Shown here piece after piece: positions 45,395 through 59,400 of a DNA stretch of 64,000 nucleotides. This stretch comes from Bilabrum cf. latius. Taxonomy: Eukaryota; Bigyra: Bicosoecida; Bigyra; Bicosoecida. A program made the translations under genes and the position numbers. The DNA is taken from NCBI GenBank assembly GCA_965178125.1, contig OZ237743.1, forward strand, positions 248,001 through 312,000, given 5' to 3'. Every line of letters begins with the position of its first letter. The stretch's first letter is position 1. The notes beneath the pieces are model-generated. The model did not search any database. It worked only from the letters and a program-made list of their open reading frames with translations, and was not told where the DNA came from.

Positions 45395-48300
45395 TCACTT
45401 GATAGTAGTCTCATCGGAAATTTGCAAGGCATCTCCAAGGTCGCCCTTCGTGCGAGCAGCAGCTGCCTGCCTGCGCATTCTCCGCATCATCATGTCGCGG
45501 CGCACGCGGAACACCGGCAGCACCCTCCTGGCCCAGCGCTGAATAGCAAGAATCCGAGAGTACTTTGTGTTCCGCTGCTGCACGTTCGTCACGCAGAACA
45601 GCAGGTCATCTGCTCCGATTGCTGCATCGTACGGCGGGCTCGTGTACACGTACGGCAGGGCCCTTCGCTTTGGTACCCACCAGTTGTTGGGCAACCAACG
45701 CATCATGCGGGGCCCCAGCTGGCCATACCGCCCACCTGGCAGCGGCCGGTTGCTTGCCTAGGGGCAAGACTCGTTGCGGCGTCGCCTTCTGCTCTCGTCC
45801 CGGGCGGATCCACCCGAGCCTATCGCACCGCTGGCTCTAGTGCTGCCAATGCCACTGCCACTGCCACTGCCACCTCCTTCCGGTGACATGCCACCAGAAC
45901 GAAGCAAGGCGCGCACAGCAGCTACTGCTCGCCGCTTAGCCACAAATCTTACAGATACATTCTGCAGCCTTGCTTCCGCTCTTGCTGTTTGGCTGCCCAG
46001 CGATCTCGCACCTGAGCCACTGGAGTGCACGCCCTGACTCATGCGAGTGAGGGTTCGCCCGTGCCTGAAGATCGCTACCGGAGTCAGCCCGTACTCTTGC
46101 TGCATCCAGGCACACACGGCCCCATAGCGAGGCATGGGCCACGCCCACGGGCCCCACTCGTCTCCAGACAGAGCAGCTGCGGCCACGCCGTGAGGGGTCG
46201 CGCCTCCTGCAGGCGGGGGCCCGTGCGGGTCGGCCGACCTCGCGTTCTTTAGGATGCGGTCGGCTTCCTTGACGGCCTGCGCGTAGGCAGCCTCCCTAAT
46301 TTTCTGGCTGATCAGCACGGAGGGGTCATACCTGGGACGCTGGGCCACCTGGAAGCCGTACCTCTTCTGCACCATTCCGCACGGCCCGACGCAACGGCGC
46401 GCGGCGTCATACGGTAGAGACACCTGTACAACCCGCCCGTCCACATCAGACAGCAGCCCAGTGATCACCTGCGGCTTCAGAGGGTCGAACAGGGCCGATG
46501 CAGTCAGGGCTTCCGCGATGGTTGACGTGTACACGGAGCCGTTGGCCACCTCGGGCTCGACCGCAGCAAAGGAGGCTTCCGTGGAGCCAACGGTGGGAAA
46601 TAGCTCGGCAGAGAGCTGCTTTCCCTTGTGGGCCTCTACCAGTTCTTCGTCAATACGAACCAGCTCGCAGGCGAGCTGGCCCTTGCGGCCATCGCGCAGC
46701 CCTCTACTCGCCAACTCAGCGCGTGCCCTGCTGTCTGAGGACTAAGTGTTGGTCATTGCCGCCTCTGTCGCCTCCTCCAAGACAGCCTCAGCATCCCGAA
46801 GTGCCTGTTGCTTTGCCCTGTGGCGAGTGCGATGCACCGACGACAGGGATGCAAACGGATCGCAGGTCGAGCGAAGCATGCAGCATGCGAACCCAATGCA
46901 GCATACGAGCCCAAACAGAGAAGCAAACACGTCGCAGCACTCGTCGTAGTCCACCATCCACGCGTACTCTCCGCAGCAGCAGTTACAAGAATTTTCTTCT
47001 TCTTCTTTGCTGGACTCGTCTTCCTTGTCGCCATTGTTGCCGTCTTCAGAGCCCGTGGGATCCCCTTGCGACTCCTTGCCTCTCATAGCAGTACCACTCC
47101 CGTTGCTCTTTCGACCGCCATCAGTCGCACCAGTTCTGGACGCTGGGCCATCCAATACGAAGGGGGGCGGGTGCTGCGCCCTGGAGAGCGCCTGGCTTTG
47201 CTACCCATTCAAGTCGAACAGCACCCTTGAGACCTCGACTGGGTCCTCCCTCATCGAAAACAGCTGCTGCTGGTGGGTAGGCCGCTTCGGGACGGGAGCA
47301 GGACTGCTGCGAGCCGCTGATGAGTTGACCACAATTGGCCCCGCATCGATCGCGGCTGCAACGTGCGCGATGGAGCTTGCGTGCGGGCTGGAGGCAGGTG
47401 TCGCGAGTGTGGGCAATTCCCTATGGCCCTCTGCATCGATCACTTCCTCCATTGCTTTGCTGAAGTGCTTGCCATCGTCGATCTCAAGCTCCTCCTCTCC
47501 CACGTCGGGCTCGTCCATCGTGCATGACTGCGCATCGTCGTCGTCAATCTCTTGGCCAGCCGGCTCAAGGTGCTAATGCTGCTGGCCACTGCTCACCTCC
47601 ATCGCGGCCGATCCTCTGCTCTGCGGTCCACGAGATGTCACCACAGAACCGTGATAGACCTCCCCGTGCGCCCCGGAAATCATGGAGTCGTGCACCTCCA
47701 TGGCTGCGTCGTGGTCCGTGGAGCGCTACAGCAGTCGGGCATTCGGCTCTAGGTCTCGGAGAAATCGTCTGCCTGCCCTGCGAAGGCAATTTGCGATGGA
47801 ACCACAATTGCGCACCTCGTCTACGATGTGAGTAGCGGCAGGTGCGTGCTCAAAGAAATGGGCGCTGTGAGGTGCAGACATGCCCGCGTCTCTCATGATT
47901 GACAGCTTCTGCTTTGCTAGCCAGCGCACCTCCAAGATTGGCCTCATCCTGATGCGAGACCAATACAAAAGCTGCTAAATGTCCAGACTGGGCACAGAGC
48001 CCGTTCTCTCGACCAGCCTAGAGGCACTGTGGTAGTCCAAGCGACCGGGCACTACGGCCAGTTGCCGCTCATCGCGGGCCGTGCGAGCCACATTGATGGC
48101 GTCGTGCATCGCAGCCAGTACGCTGTCTTCGCTTAGCGGCGCCGATCCGGACTCGGAATGAGTGCGCACAAGCTAACCCAGCATCGTACTTGTGCCTGCA
48201 TGCTGTACTTTTGTGTCCAGACCCTTGCCTGAAGAGCGCCTGGCCGATGGGCTGCTGAGGACACGGCGGGGCTGCCCGGCCCGTCGCCGCGACGCCGGTC

Positions 48301-51300
48301 CGCTGTGCATTGGCGCCACTGCAGCATACTTAGAGTCCACGCTTGCCTGGGGTTCATGCATCTTAATGAACCCCTGGATCGACTCGTCGTGAAGCCGTGC
48401 TGCCGTAGCAACGGCAAGAGAAGGGATGCGCGATTGCGGGGGCACTGCCAGGCCCGTGCTGCTGGTCCTGTGGCCTGGCAGACCGCTCAACATTTGCTGC
48501 CTGGCATAGTGCAGGAACGGCAGCTCAAACATAGTCAGTTGTGCCCGCACAAGCCACTCAACGGCCTCCCTCTCCCCAATCTGCGTGGCATGCATCGACC
48601 TGGCTCTCGACACGGCCCCTGGAGCGGACAGGGCATGTGCCGTGGCAATCTACTCGCGTGACCTGGCAGCTGTCTTGGAGGTGTACTTCGACTTCGTCTT
48701 CCAAAACACGAGCATTTGGCGCAGCAGATCCACCGCAGGCCAGTGATGCGCGCGACTCTGCGTGGTTCCTACTGCGTCAAGCTTGCCCGCGGATGTCTTC
48801 GGCTGCTGCAGCAGAAAGGCCAGAAGCGGTGTCTGCCCCCTCGCCGGGCGGCTCGCGTTCGCTGCTGATTTAGGGGGGAATGCGCGGGGCACTGGTGCAG
48901 CACCGGGGTCACTCGCTCCAATGCTGCTACTCCCATCTCCGTTGGCATGACTGGATAATTGCAGACCAGCCTTGGTGGCAGCATCCGCGCGCATGGCCTT
49001 CAGAATCCTCTCACCTTCAGGCACCTCCGTACCCGACACCTCCAGAGAGGCACCCACAGTCCAACGGGGCGGATTGGCACGAAGGTGCTGCGCAAATCGA
49101 ATTTCAGACGCAGCAGTGACTGCCAGCAGCGCGGATCCCATCCTCTGGGTGGTGACGCGGGACAGTGCTGGGCGGCAGTCGTACGAGCTGGATTGTCCTT
49201 GCTTTCGGCTCCCGTGCACCGGTGCTCTGGCATGGGCCCGTATCCTGCTGGCGGACTCGTCCGCCCTCTTTGCCCTCGAGGTCGCTCCAACCTGCCGCGT
49301 GCTGCTGAGGAAGCGAACACTCTCCGTGCGGGTCAGCTCCATGATGGCAGGCGGGGCATTGGCGCCGAGAATGGCCCGAATCGTCTGCAAGCAATGCAGC
49401 GCAAGTGCATCGCTGGCACTGTCTGCGTTCCTCTACAGCGCCTCGATGTGAGACTGGCGCTCCTGCGCAGAGCTTTGACCGCCATCATCGTCGGCACCGT
49501 CGGCCCCGCCATCTTTGGGCGCGTCACCGCCGATCGGACCGGTCGCAGCGGCCACTTGTATGGATCTGGCTCGCGCTCCCGGATCGGCCAGAATCAGCAC
49601 CCTCGCTGCTGTGTGGACCCCCGCCCTCCCGAGATCCATTGGGTCGTACGGCGTCCCGTGCACAAAATACAGGGACGGTCGCGGCGTCACCGGCAGGATA
49701 CTCGGCATCTTTTGTCTGCGGCTCTGCCTGCGGCTTGGCGGGGACAACTGCGCTCTTCCCACGGCCGAGCCAGGCGGTGACATGGCTCCCTGCACGTCGT
49801 CCCCGACGCCGTACCCGCCCTCATTCTCCTGTCCTTCGCTGTTCAGATAACCGGCATTGAGCCCCGTCGTGTCAATCTGGGCCGCAGTGTAGCCAGCGGT
49901 GTGCTCATGCATGGACGGCGCCTTGCCAGCTGTCGGTCTTCCTGACCACCACCTGTTGGGGCGATGCATCCGCTGCCCGAAGGAAGGCGTGAATTGAGCC
50001 CACTCTCTCCTCGTTGGAGCCCTGGGATGCAGCACCACGATGGCAGGCACGTGAATGGAGCTCATCATTGCCCGCACGATCACGTGAAGGGCGGCATACG
50101 GAGTCGTTTCGGAGCACAGCACTGCCACGTGCCCGCCGTGCATGAGCAGGGCGGCGGGTGGGGACACGCTCACCGGGTCGTTCTCGACGTCAGCGCAGAC
50201 GCTATACCGCAGAATCGATTCCGCCATTCGGGCACGGCGCTTTCCCACGCTCTGTCGCAGCCACTCGTGCGAGTTGGAGCCTGCGACTGCGGTGGGGCCC
50301 AGAGATCCGTGGGGCTTGTGACTGCCTCGTCCGCTTTTTCGTGGGCTCGCCCCAGCAGGTGATGACTTTGCCGGTTGCTGTTGCTACTACTGCTGCTGTT
50401 GCTGCTGCTCCCCTTGACTGCTCTTGCCCAGCCCTCCAGCGGTGGCCTCCTCACCACCAACTCCAGCCGCCGTCAATAGCCCCTCGCCGCCCATTCCTGC
50501 GTTCTGCTGCGATGCATCGTCTCGCGCTGCTTTTCCCTCGGCGTCGATCTCGTCCGCTTGCTGCTCTTGCTATTCGGGTTCTTGGGACACTTCCGAGCTC
50601 TCATCAGCATCCAAATCCTCGTCACCGGAGTTCTCTTCATCGCTGTTGTTACTGTCGCTGCCTTGCAGGTCGGCACGCTCGATCGATCCACCTGCTAGAC
50701 TGCCTTCAGGGCTCTCATCGTCATCAGTTGCACCCCCACCATCCTCACCGTCCTCGTCTTTCCCATAATGATCCGAGTCAACACCCTGATTGGAGGTCTA
50801 GAACTGCGACTGGCTGGCAGCGAAGTCGCTGGTGGCAGCGCCCCCAAGCCCGGAGACTTGTCCTGACACCCCTCCCGCGCTCCCCCCAGCCTTCCCACCC
50901 AGCCCGCTGCTGCCCATCCCACCCACCACCTCTTCGGCTGCGCCAAGCGTCAGCCGATCAGTGACAGAGCCCAGCGCCATCAGCTGCTCCTCCAGCTCAG
51001 CTGCCTTTGCCTCCACCTCGCGCTCCAAGTCGCCGTCGGTTGTTGCCGATCCGTCCGAAATCTCGCTGCCGCTGTCAGAGTCATCGATTGGTACGATCTC
51101 CACCGGTCCACCACGCCCTTTTTCGTCACCACCACTGCCCCCTGACCCCACAGCCAGCCGCTTCTGACTGCTCAAATGAGCTTGCGAGGATGACGGGCGG
51201 TCAGCTGCACCGCCACCAGCTTCCCCACCCGGTGGCGAATCGTCGTCGGCCGAGCGACCCTCCCCAATGCTAGAGTCTGCCACCTCTTGCACGCCCTCAC

Positions 51301-54300
51301 CCGCGAGGTAGTCAGGCACGATGGCGCTGCCGCCCCCGGTGAGGGCACCATCCTAAGGCCGCATGACAGACGGCGGGCTCGGACCGCCCCTTCCAGCTGC
51401 TGAGTCAGCAGCACCCAAGCGAGAAGCGCCTACGGCACGCCGGATCGCACCAGCTCCAATCCCAGCTGGCTGCCTCTTGCTGCCTTTGTTGCCCTTAGGG
51501 ACCATTAGGGCCATAACGAAGCCAAGGCTAATTCCGGTCTTTGTCACCCGCCTGCTGAGACGCCGCAGCGAGGCTTTGCCGCCCTTGTTGGAAGGCAGTG
51601 CAGGCGGCTGTACCCGCTGTTTGCTCAAAGGCTGCGGCGGTTGTGCACTCGAATCCTCTTCGCGTTTCTTCCTGGCTGGCGTACTGGGGCTGGCCTTGCC
51701 GTCGATCTCGCCATTCCCGACACTTGCACTTGAAGCTTCATCCTCACCGTGGACTGCCGCGGTTTCCGCTCCGTCGTGCTCCTCGTCTTCTTCGATACTC
51801 TACTGCGCAGCACCAGCATCTTCAGCTGGTGCAGCAGCTGCTTGTCGCGCGCTGGAGAGAAGTATTTCCGTGCTGTCCACATGGGCAGACTCGTCCGCGG
51901 CATTTTCCGCGACCTGCAGCCCGAATCGATGCATTGCATCCCCGAGCGCAAGAGCCTGCCCCACCGCCTCGAGTTCCGCCTTCGTGTGCGGGGACATCGG
52001 CTCTGTCACACTCGCGTTCTCTTGCTCCTGCTGCAAAACACGAGATACAGCCGGATGCGTTCCATCCGGACGCGGGTCTTTGCCCACGCTGCCACCGCTT
52101 CCGTGGTCATTGCCACTCTATGCCTTGGCGCTGGATGATGCAGCCCCGCCGCCCGCGGTCTTTGCCTTGGCAGGCACCTGCACCGGAATGCGTATGCTAG
52201 ACGGCACGCTCCCGCTTGCACCCGCGCCCTGCCCGGTTTGGCTGGCAGATGTCTTGGCGCCGCCGCTTGCAGCAGCACGCAGGCCGTTGCGCGCGCCCCG
52301 CAGCCCCGGTGGACGGAAGCCGAGGGCTGCCCATGGGTCGAGCCACTTGATAAATTCCTGCTGGTCGGCAGCTATACCAATCACCAGTGAGGACGGCTGC
52401 AGAACTGCCTTTGGCATGCCCACGGCTAGGAAGTACCGTGAGTCCTTTCCGGCTGCTGCTTGCATGCCCGCAGGAGCAGACTCCGGCTCGCCAGACCCCC
52501 CTGCCCCGCTAGCCGCAAACATGAACTGTGCCCCTTGCAGCAGCCAGTTGGCCTGGTGGCCTGCTCCCTGCGCGCCCTTGCTCCCTGGATTCCCATCCCG
52601 CGCCATTCCGCTCGTCCTTGCCTGGCTCCGTGCCAGCATCTGGCGCATCGCTGATTCCACACGGTTGAAATCAACGCCGGGAGCCGTGTCCCGGCAGTCC
52701 TACACTGCGGCTCGCACCAGCTGCTGCAGGTCCGTGTTGGACGCCTGGGCCTGCAACTAAAGCAGCCTGCTGAGCGCCTCACATGTCGTGGTGACCTCCC
52801 TGGCACCTTTGCGCAATTCACGCAGGGCTTTGTGCCTCCACCTGCGCCTGGCGGCCCCGCCCTCCGGTGGACCGTCTTCCACCTCCTCACTTGCTTGCTT
52901 GCGCAACTCATCCAGGCCAGGCTCCTCCTCCCCTTCACAGGCTAGCCGTACGGCACACGGCCCGCCCCCGGCAACGAACACCTCAACGGCCCGCTCGAGG
53001 CGGCGACTGACCGTTGCTGCGAGCACAGCAAAGTGGGCCGCGTGAGCGGCAGCGACCTGGCTGGGCTTCGCCTTCGTCCGCGGGATTACAGCTCCGATGA
53101 TCTGCACCGTGCCGTTGGAAGCAGTGCCAACGGCTGCAGAAAGGTCCCCGACGGTCATCTGACGAGCAATGGCAAAACTGGGCGCCGCGGACGAGTAAAT
53201 TTCCTGGGAGGCCCCAGATTTGTACTCCATGGCCCATGGGCGATCCATGGCAGTGATGGAGTCTGCCCGCGACACGATGAGATTCGTGAGCAGGGCGGGA
53301 AGACCGGGCACTCCCACGGAGCAACCCAGCATGGAGTAGTCGATCGAGTCGATCGGCACGCAGTTGTTCGGCGAAACACCGCAGCCCTGCGCGAATTTGA
53401 GGGAGCTGATCGTTCGAAGCATTACGACGAATCGAGGGATGGTCGGCCGGTGCTGCTGCCTGGAGCCAAATGCCTCCTCGGCAACGTCGGCCATGCCGTC
53501 ATCATCCTCATCGTCGTCATCGTACTGCAGTCCCGTGCCGAGTCTTCGCCTATCCTCTGGGCCCTGATGCCGCCCGCAGCATGCACAGCAGAAAACGTAG
53601 TCTAGACAGACTCGCATAGGCTTAAACATGCCGCCTATTTCGGAGCAAAAGGCTCCAGCCTGCGAGTACACCCGATTCATCGTCGTGTCACTCTGCTACA
53701 AGCCCGCCCGAATGGCATCTTCCTGCAGCAGGTAGTGTCGCATGCGGAGAAGAGCCAGGAGGTTCGAGCGGTCCTCGGCCGGACCATCTTCGGCGGCACG
53801 GGAGGGCAGCACCACAACCTGCTCTGCGTGCGCCACGGCAGCCCTGTCGACGTCGTTCTCTGAGGTGGCTGCGCCCACGATGAGGAAGAGCCTGTCCTTG
53901 TAGTGCTCGGCATCGGTGTGCTTGCCCTTGCCACGGAGAAAATCAGCGACGTCCGAGGAGGGGGTGCCTAAGAAGACCGTGTCTCGGTTGCAGTTGTCCG
54001 AGTTGTCGGGATGGTACAGCTCCCTCAGAAACTGCTTCAACTGCTCGAGCGAGGGGTCTCCCATGACCACGATGTGGGGCTGTGCTTCGGGCCCGCTGCT
54101 GTCCTCGGCGTCCTTGCCCCCGGCACCCCCTGGCCTGCAGTAGCAGCAGAGAGACGACTGGAGTGCCGAATCGTCGTCCTCCTGCAGCAGCGCGTTCTTC
54201 TGAATGGACGCCTTGGGCAAGTACACGGAGGGGCTGCTGGTCTTCAGGTTCAGGATAGCCACAAACTCGCTGGTGGCAGAGGCAAACGCCGCCAGCCCCA

Positions 54301-56147
54301 AGAAGATAAAGATAACGATCACAAGCCTCGAGACCGTGTGGTTGGGAGAGTAGTCGCCATAGCCCACGGTGGACAGCGATATGATCACGAAGTAGAACGA
54401 CACAAAAGGACTCAAGACCTCGTCCTCGCACCGGCCATCCACGGCCACAAACGAGTAGGCACCGTCATCGCACCGGTACAGAGTCCATAGGGCAGAGGGC
54501 ACGGTGGAGTCGATGGGGAGCTCACCGAGGAGTTCAAGCACGTACACGGTGGTGCTGATCACGTAGAGTGCGGCGAACGTGTTGATGCCAAAGGCCGTGA
54601 TCCTCCAAGTCGCTGACCGGACCCACTCCTCCCCTCGAGCCTCGGCCGCGGCCGCTGCGTTGCCGTCCAATGGGTCAAGCTCTACGGGGCTGTCCAGGCT
54701 CTCCGCATTCCGCAGCACATCCAGCTCCTCCTCGTCCTCCAGCGTGTAGCAGACCACGCAGCAGTATCGAGCCACGTATTGCACCCAACAGCTGCTAGGC
54801 CCTTCTCCAGAGCCGCCGTCTTCCTCGTTAGTTCCCTCTGCCTTGCCCCACTGCTGGGCGGGGCGACTCTTTGCAGAGCTCCCTGCGCCTGTTCCGCTCG
54901 GCGGTGCGGTTGCGACGAGCGAAGAGACTTGCTGCACGCCCGCCCCGACTGGCTTGGACGACGTGCCCGTGCCTACTGAGCTGGCTACCCCGCTGCTTAC
55001 GGTGCTGGGCTTGCCCTGCCCAGCGTCCGCCCGATCGGCCAGCTCTTTGGCCGCCTTGTCGGAGTCCCTTGCCACGCTGATGGCTTCCTGCTCGCGCCTG
55101 TCGGTCTTGATCGCCTCGTCGACCGCCTGCTTAGAGACGACGCAGCAGCAGGTGAGAGTTTCCGGGGGATGCACTCCGCACAGCCCCCCGCCGCACAGGC
55201 CGTCGTCTGTGGCCGGCGGCTTCCTGCGGATGATCTGCTCGATGACCGTGACGAGCTCGCGCATGTAGAGGGCTCTGACGAACGCGAGAGAGAACCATGT
55301 GCGACTCGCAACAAACGGAATGCTTCCACCATCGACCTCGTCCGGTGGGAGGCAGCGCTGGTCCGCGACGCTCCAGAGGCTCAAATCCCCGACGTCTTCG
55401 GGCCGATCTCCGGCAGCTTGGCCGATGTACTCGGTCGAATCCCCCGTCGAATCCAGCAAGGACCACGCGCACACGCTTTGGACCTGTATAAAGAAGCTTC
55501 CAATAGTGAGTACGTCGATAATAGTTCCAAGGTGCACCATTGCGTCGAGCTTCGGGCGCTCGGCGAATCGAACTATCAAATTCACTGCAAATAGGAGCAC
55601 GCACACAAAGTGCACCCACATCTCCCACTAGCTAATCGAAAATGAGCTACCCTCTACCGTTAGCAATACACAAACGACCTGCGGAAAAACCGAAGAGACA
55701 TGGAGAGAGCGGATAGCTGAGGGTTCAGAGGAAGATAGCTGGCAACTCAGCCGTAACTGATTGAATACTCACGGTCGAGGGAACATTCTGAAGCATGATG
55801 CGCAGAAGATTTGCCATGAGTGGATGCCTACTGTATGCCCCGGTCACTTGTTTCTGCAAAGCCTGGTCTGCTTCGCGTACGCATCGACATAAGGGTCGGC
55901 ATAGGCAGTCATAGAGTGCGACTGCTGGGATCAGCGCAGCAATCGCGAAGACAGTAACAAAAAGTTGATAAAATACAAAGTCCCACGAGAGCACGCAAGC
56001 AACGCCATCGAGCACTGAGTTTCCACAGAACTTGGCCAGAGGGTTGCTCTCAAAGAAAGACGGCAGATTCTCTTCAGCGCCAGGGATCCCACTCGATTCA
56101 TTGGACGGAAGATCTTCCAGCAGGTAAACTCGAAGAAAATCTTGCAT
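45395..56147 (-). CDS. Giant BK/SLO-like potassium channel with RCK domains
   Basis: Exon 1 is 56147-55773 and exon 2 is 55678-45395; the 94-nt intron (GTGAGT...CCGCAG) is phase 0. With about 20 TAGs read as sense the product has about 3,552 residues. Membrane segments begin near residue 50. The pore has the potassium filter TVGYGD near residue 562, followed by an inner helix. An RCK1-like domain follows (HIVVMGDPSLEQLKQFL...FLIVGA...VVVLP). A second RCK region appears around 50150-49550, with VAVLCSE, AIVVLHP and YFVHGTPYDPMDLGRAGVHTAARVLIL. A last SLO-like block (NGSVYTSTIAEAL...ALFDPL) lies near 46540. SLO channels are normally about 1,000-1,200 residues; here long Ser/Gly/Glu/Gln insertions separate the modules. 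Calcium or voltage gating cannot be deduced. No TAA occurs in the parts I followed; the stop is TGA at 45395-45397. Confidence 0.82.
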
Positions 56148-56447
56148 TTTTCGATCGACGGATCAGATGCAAGAACCGGAACGATCGACAGAAACTTCAG
56201 AAGTAGACAATCCAAGCCCCTCAGCAACGCTAAACGCCACTTTCTACAACACAGGAACAGCACAGAACGTGATTGGGCGATTTCAGCCGCTCAAAAGTGC
56301 AACGGAAGCCGTGCGGTCGCTGCCCCGTGAATCCGATGGTTTTAATCTTCTTCTTGAAAGTTCATCCGATCATGATGGTTGCAACCGATTTCGTCCAGCC
56401 GTGGTTTGGGTACACTTGACGCACACTTTACACTTTACGCACCCAAT

Positions 56448-59400
56448 TCAAAGCTCAACTGCAATCCCTGTTTCCTCGCCCTTGGCCTGCACGTCCATCA
56501 TCATCGCGTCGCTCTCCCAGAAGGCTCCAGTGACCCACATCTCCTTGAGGCCCGCCCTGCTCCAAGCCGGCATGTTCTGCTCCAAGATCGCACCGTGGAT
56601 CCAGGAATGAGACACGTCCAAGAACCGGAGCTGCTCCAACGGGGATCCGAGCCGCCTCCACACGATCCCAGAGCACGGGGGGCTGCTGCTGCCAGCGCCT
56701 CCAGAGGTCGGCCCGCAGGGACTGCTGCTGCCCCCCTACAGAGCAGCAACGGCAGCAGCCGCCCCTTGCATCTTGCCCATGGATGATCCCCTGTAGCCTC
56801 GTTCGCTCACTTCCGGCCTGCAATCTGCTGGTACCCCGCTGCCCGACAGCATGCCTCGCCTAACCCGCCGTGTTGGCGCTTCGATGATATCGCTGCTGCT
56901 TGACCCCTCCACCGCCCCGCTCTCTTCCGTGGGTCTCTTCTCCCTTGATCTACCCGTCGCACCTGGTTGAGCCCCGGCCCCATCCATTGCCGTTGAGGCA
57001 TTCCCCCCTACCCCTACCACCGGCGATCCGCCCGTCCTGCTTCGCACCCTGCGGCCAGGCAGGAGCTCCTGCGGCACGGCTCCCTTGAGCAGAAAGCACC
57101 TCTGCAGGATATGCATGGTTCGGCTGGAGAGCTGCTGCAGCGGGGGCTTGCGCGCCAGGGCTTGGTCGAGGGCGGGCACAGGCTGCGTGCAGGAGACATC
57201 GTCCATGAATCCATCGGTGGATTGAGCGATCGCACTCCTGGTCCTGGGCTTATCAAGGACCGAGAAATCGAGGGATCGAGCGGCGGGCAGCCTGCCAGCC
57301 CCGACCCTGCGCACGCCAAACCTCGATGCAGCGACGTGTTTCAGTTGCTTTCCTGCCGGGCGAGCTGGATCCTGTCCCGTGCCAATGCCAACTGCATGCT
57401 GCTGCGTTGCGTGGCCGGCAGCATTTCCATCCTCTGCGTCGTCCTCCTCTTCCTCCTCGAGGCTTGCCATGCTGGCCTGGCCCGCCCCTGACTCCGCGCC
57501 TGACGATGCCTGCGACCTTGGGCTGAAGAACAGCCGCTGCACCGAGCTGCCAGGCAAACCATCCGACGCGCGCGACGCATGCCCCAGCGTGAGACCTGTG
57601 CCCGACCCAGAGGACGAGACTCTGTCCTGACCCTAGCCGTCCCTCCTCGCCTGGGAGCCAGCGCCTGAGCTAGCATTCGATCGCGTGCTCCGCCTTGTTC
57701 GGGTCCTTCCAGACGCCGCCGGGTGCGTGGACAGCGGGGTAGGCGCGAAGGCCGATAGCCCCGCCAGACCGGGACCGGGGCCGAGTGATGATCCGTCCGC
57801 AGTTGCAGAGGACGATGAGGATGAGGCGGCAGATGAGGACGAAGAGGACGACTGCAGAAGAGCACCCGCAGCATAGCTATTCGCTGGACCGGTCGACGGA
57901 GCAGCCGACATTGGGAGCGACGGCGGCACGGCTTGCGGCACGCTGCCGGCGCTCGCTGGGGCAGTGGAGCCCGGGCTCATGGTCGCAGCCGGGCTCCCGA
58001 ATGGCAGCTGCGCCCACCCGCCATGCCCCCCACCACGAGCACGCAATCCGCCGGGGTGCTGTATCCCAGTCCCGAGGCCAGCTGATGGGCCTGGTACAGC
58101 TGCACCGGTGTCTAATTCGCTCATCCGAGCGAGCCCGCTGAGCCCGGCATGCGGCCCCATGGCTTGCCCACGGCTGCGGCCGGCACCGTCCTCGTCCTCG
58201 TCTCCGTCCTCCATGGGAACCGAAGCGGGGCGTTTCTGATTGTACTGACGAGCGCGCGGATGGCTCGTGGTTGAAGCCAGCTGGCCCGGCGCAGATCGGC
58301 GGCCACCTGCCGTAGCCCAAGCACCCATTTCATCCTCGCCGGCCTCTTGCACCCTGCGAATCCTCGCAGCGTTGGGACCCCCTGAGGACTGAACAGCGTC
58401 TGTGTCCACGCGGCACAGCAGCGTCCTGCCGTCAGACCCGAGCACGATCGACACGCCGGGCGAAACGACCACACCCCCCTCGCCCGCGCCCTCACACGCG
58501 CGCCTCACCTCTGCCCTGGCCTGAGCGGCGGCAGTGGCAGCCCCAGTCAGCTGGGTAAACACCTGCCCAGACACCTCGCAGTGTGACAGCCGCAGCCGCT
58601 GCAAAGCCGGCAGAGACCCGATGGCATCCAGAAACCGCCGAGAGCTCTTGCGCCCGATCAAGTTGTTCCCCAGGTCGAGCCGCTGCACCCCCCGCAGGGG
58701 TGCCAGGAGCCGCACCAGCCCGCTCAGCGAGTGCATCGTCAGCCGATTCCCCGCAATGTCCAGCTCCTCCAGCATGCCAGCGCTACCGGCCTGCAGCGCA
58801 GCATTCAGCACGATGGCAAGCCCCTCCATGCCCGCCCCGCAGTACCTGAGCCCAAGCTCGCGCAGGTGCGGGGCCCTCTGCAGCAGGAGCGCCAGGCACC
58901 TGGCCGCGCTGCCGTCCAGTGCTATCCCGTTGATGCGGACTTCGCGCAGCCGGCTGGTGTTCACTGTGTCTGCCATCGTGGCGAGAAGCTGCCTCAAGGA
59001 AACCGCTTCAGTCTCTGCGTCGCGGTGCGGGCTCCGCCTGCCCGCCCTGGCGCTGCTCGGACTTGAGCTGCTCCCAAACGCGACCTGACCGCGCGGCTCT
59101 GAAAACTCAGCAGATGCGTAGGCGCCCATGCCTGCGACGATGTGTTCAATGAGTGGAAGGCGGGGATGCGGGCTAGAGAATCGGCGGGCAATGTTGCAAT
59201 GGCCGATTCTGGATTGACAACACGCGAACGCGCGGGCCCAGCGCGAATAGCCACCAGATGTCAGAAGAGCAACGATCGCAATGTGAGCGTCGTCGACGTA
59301 ATCTCTATGCACAAAAGTCGGAGGCAAATACGAGAGCAAATGGAGGCCTCACCGCGGATACGAATAAAACGGGGGCTGAGTGGTCTCTGCCGGGACCGCA

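Noticed and set aside
51363-52760. 465-codon plus-strand open frame
   Set aside because: It is antisense to the channel gene, Ala/Pro/Ser-rich, and lacks domains; the minus frame continues through.
56167-56610. Plus-strand open frame of 147 codons
   Set aside because: It lies in the short gap between the channel start and the LRR gene stop and overlaps the latter; it is probably a chance frame.
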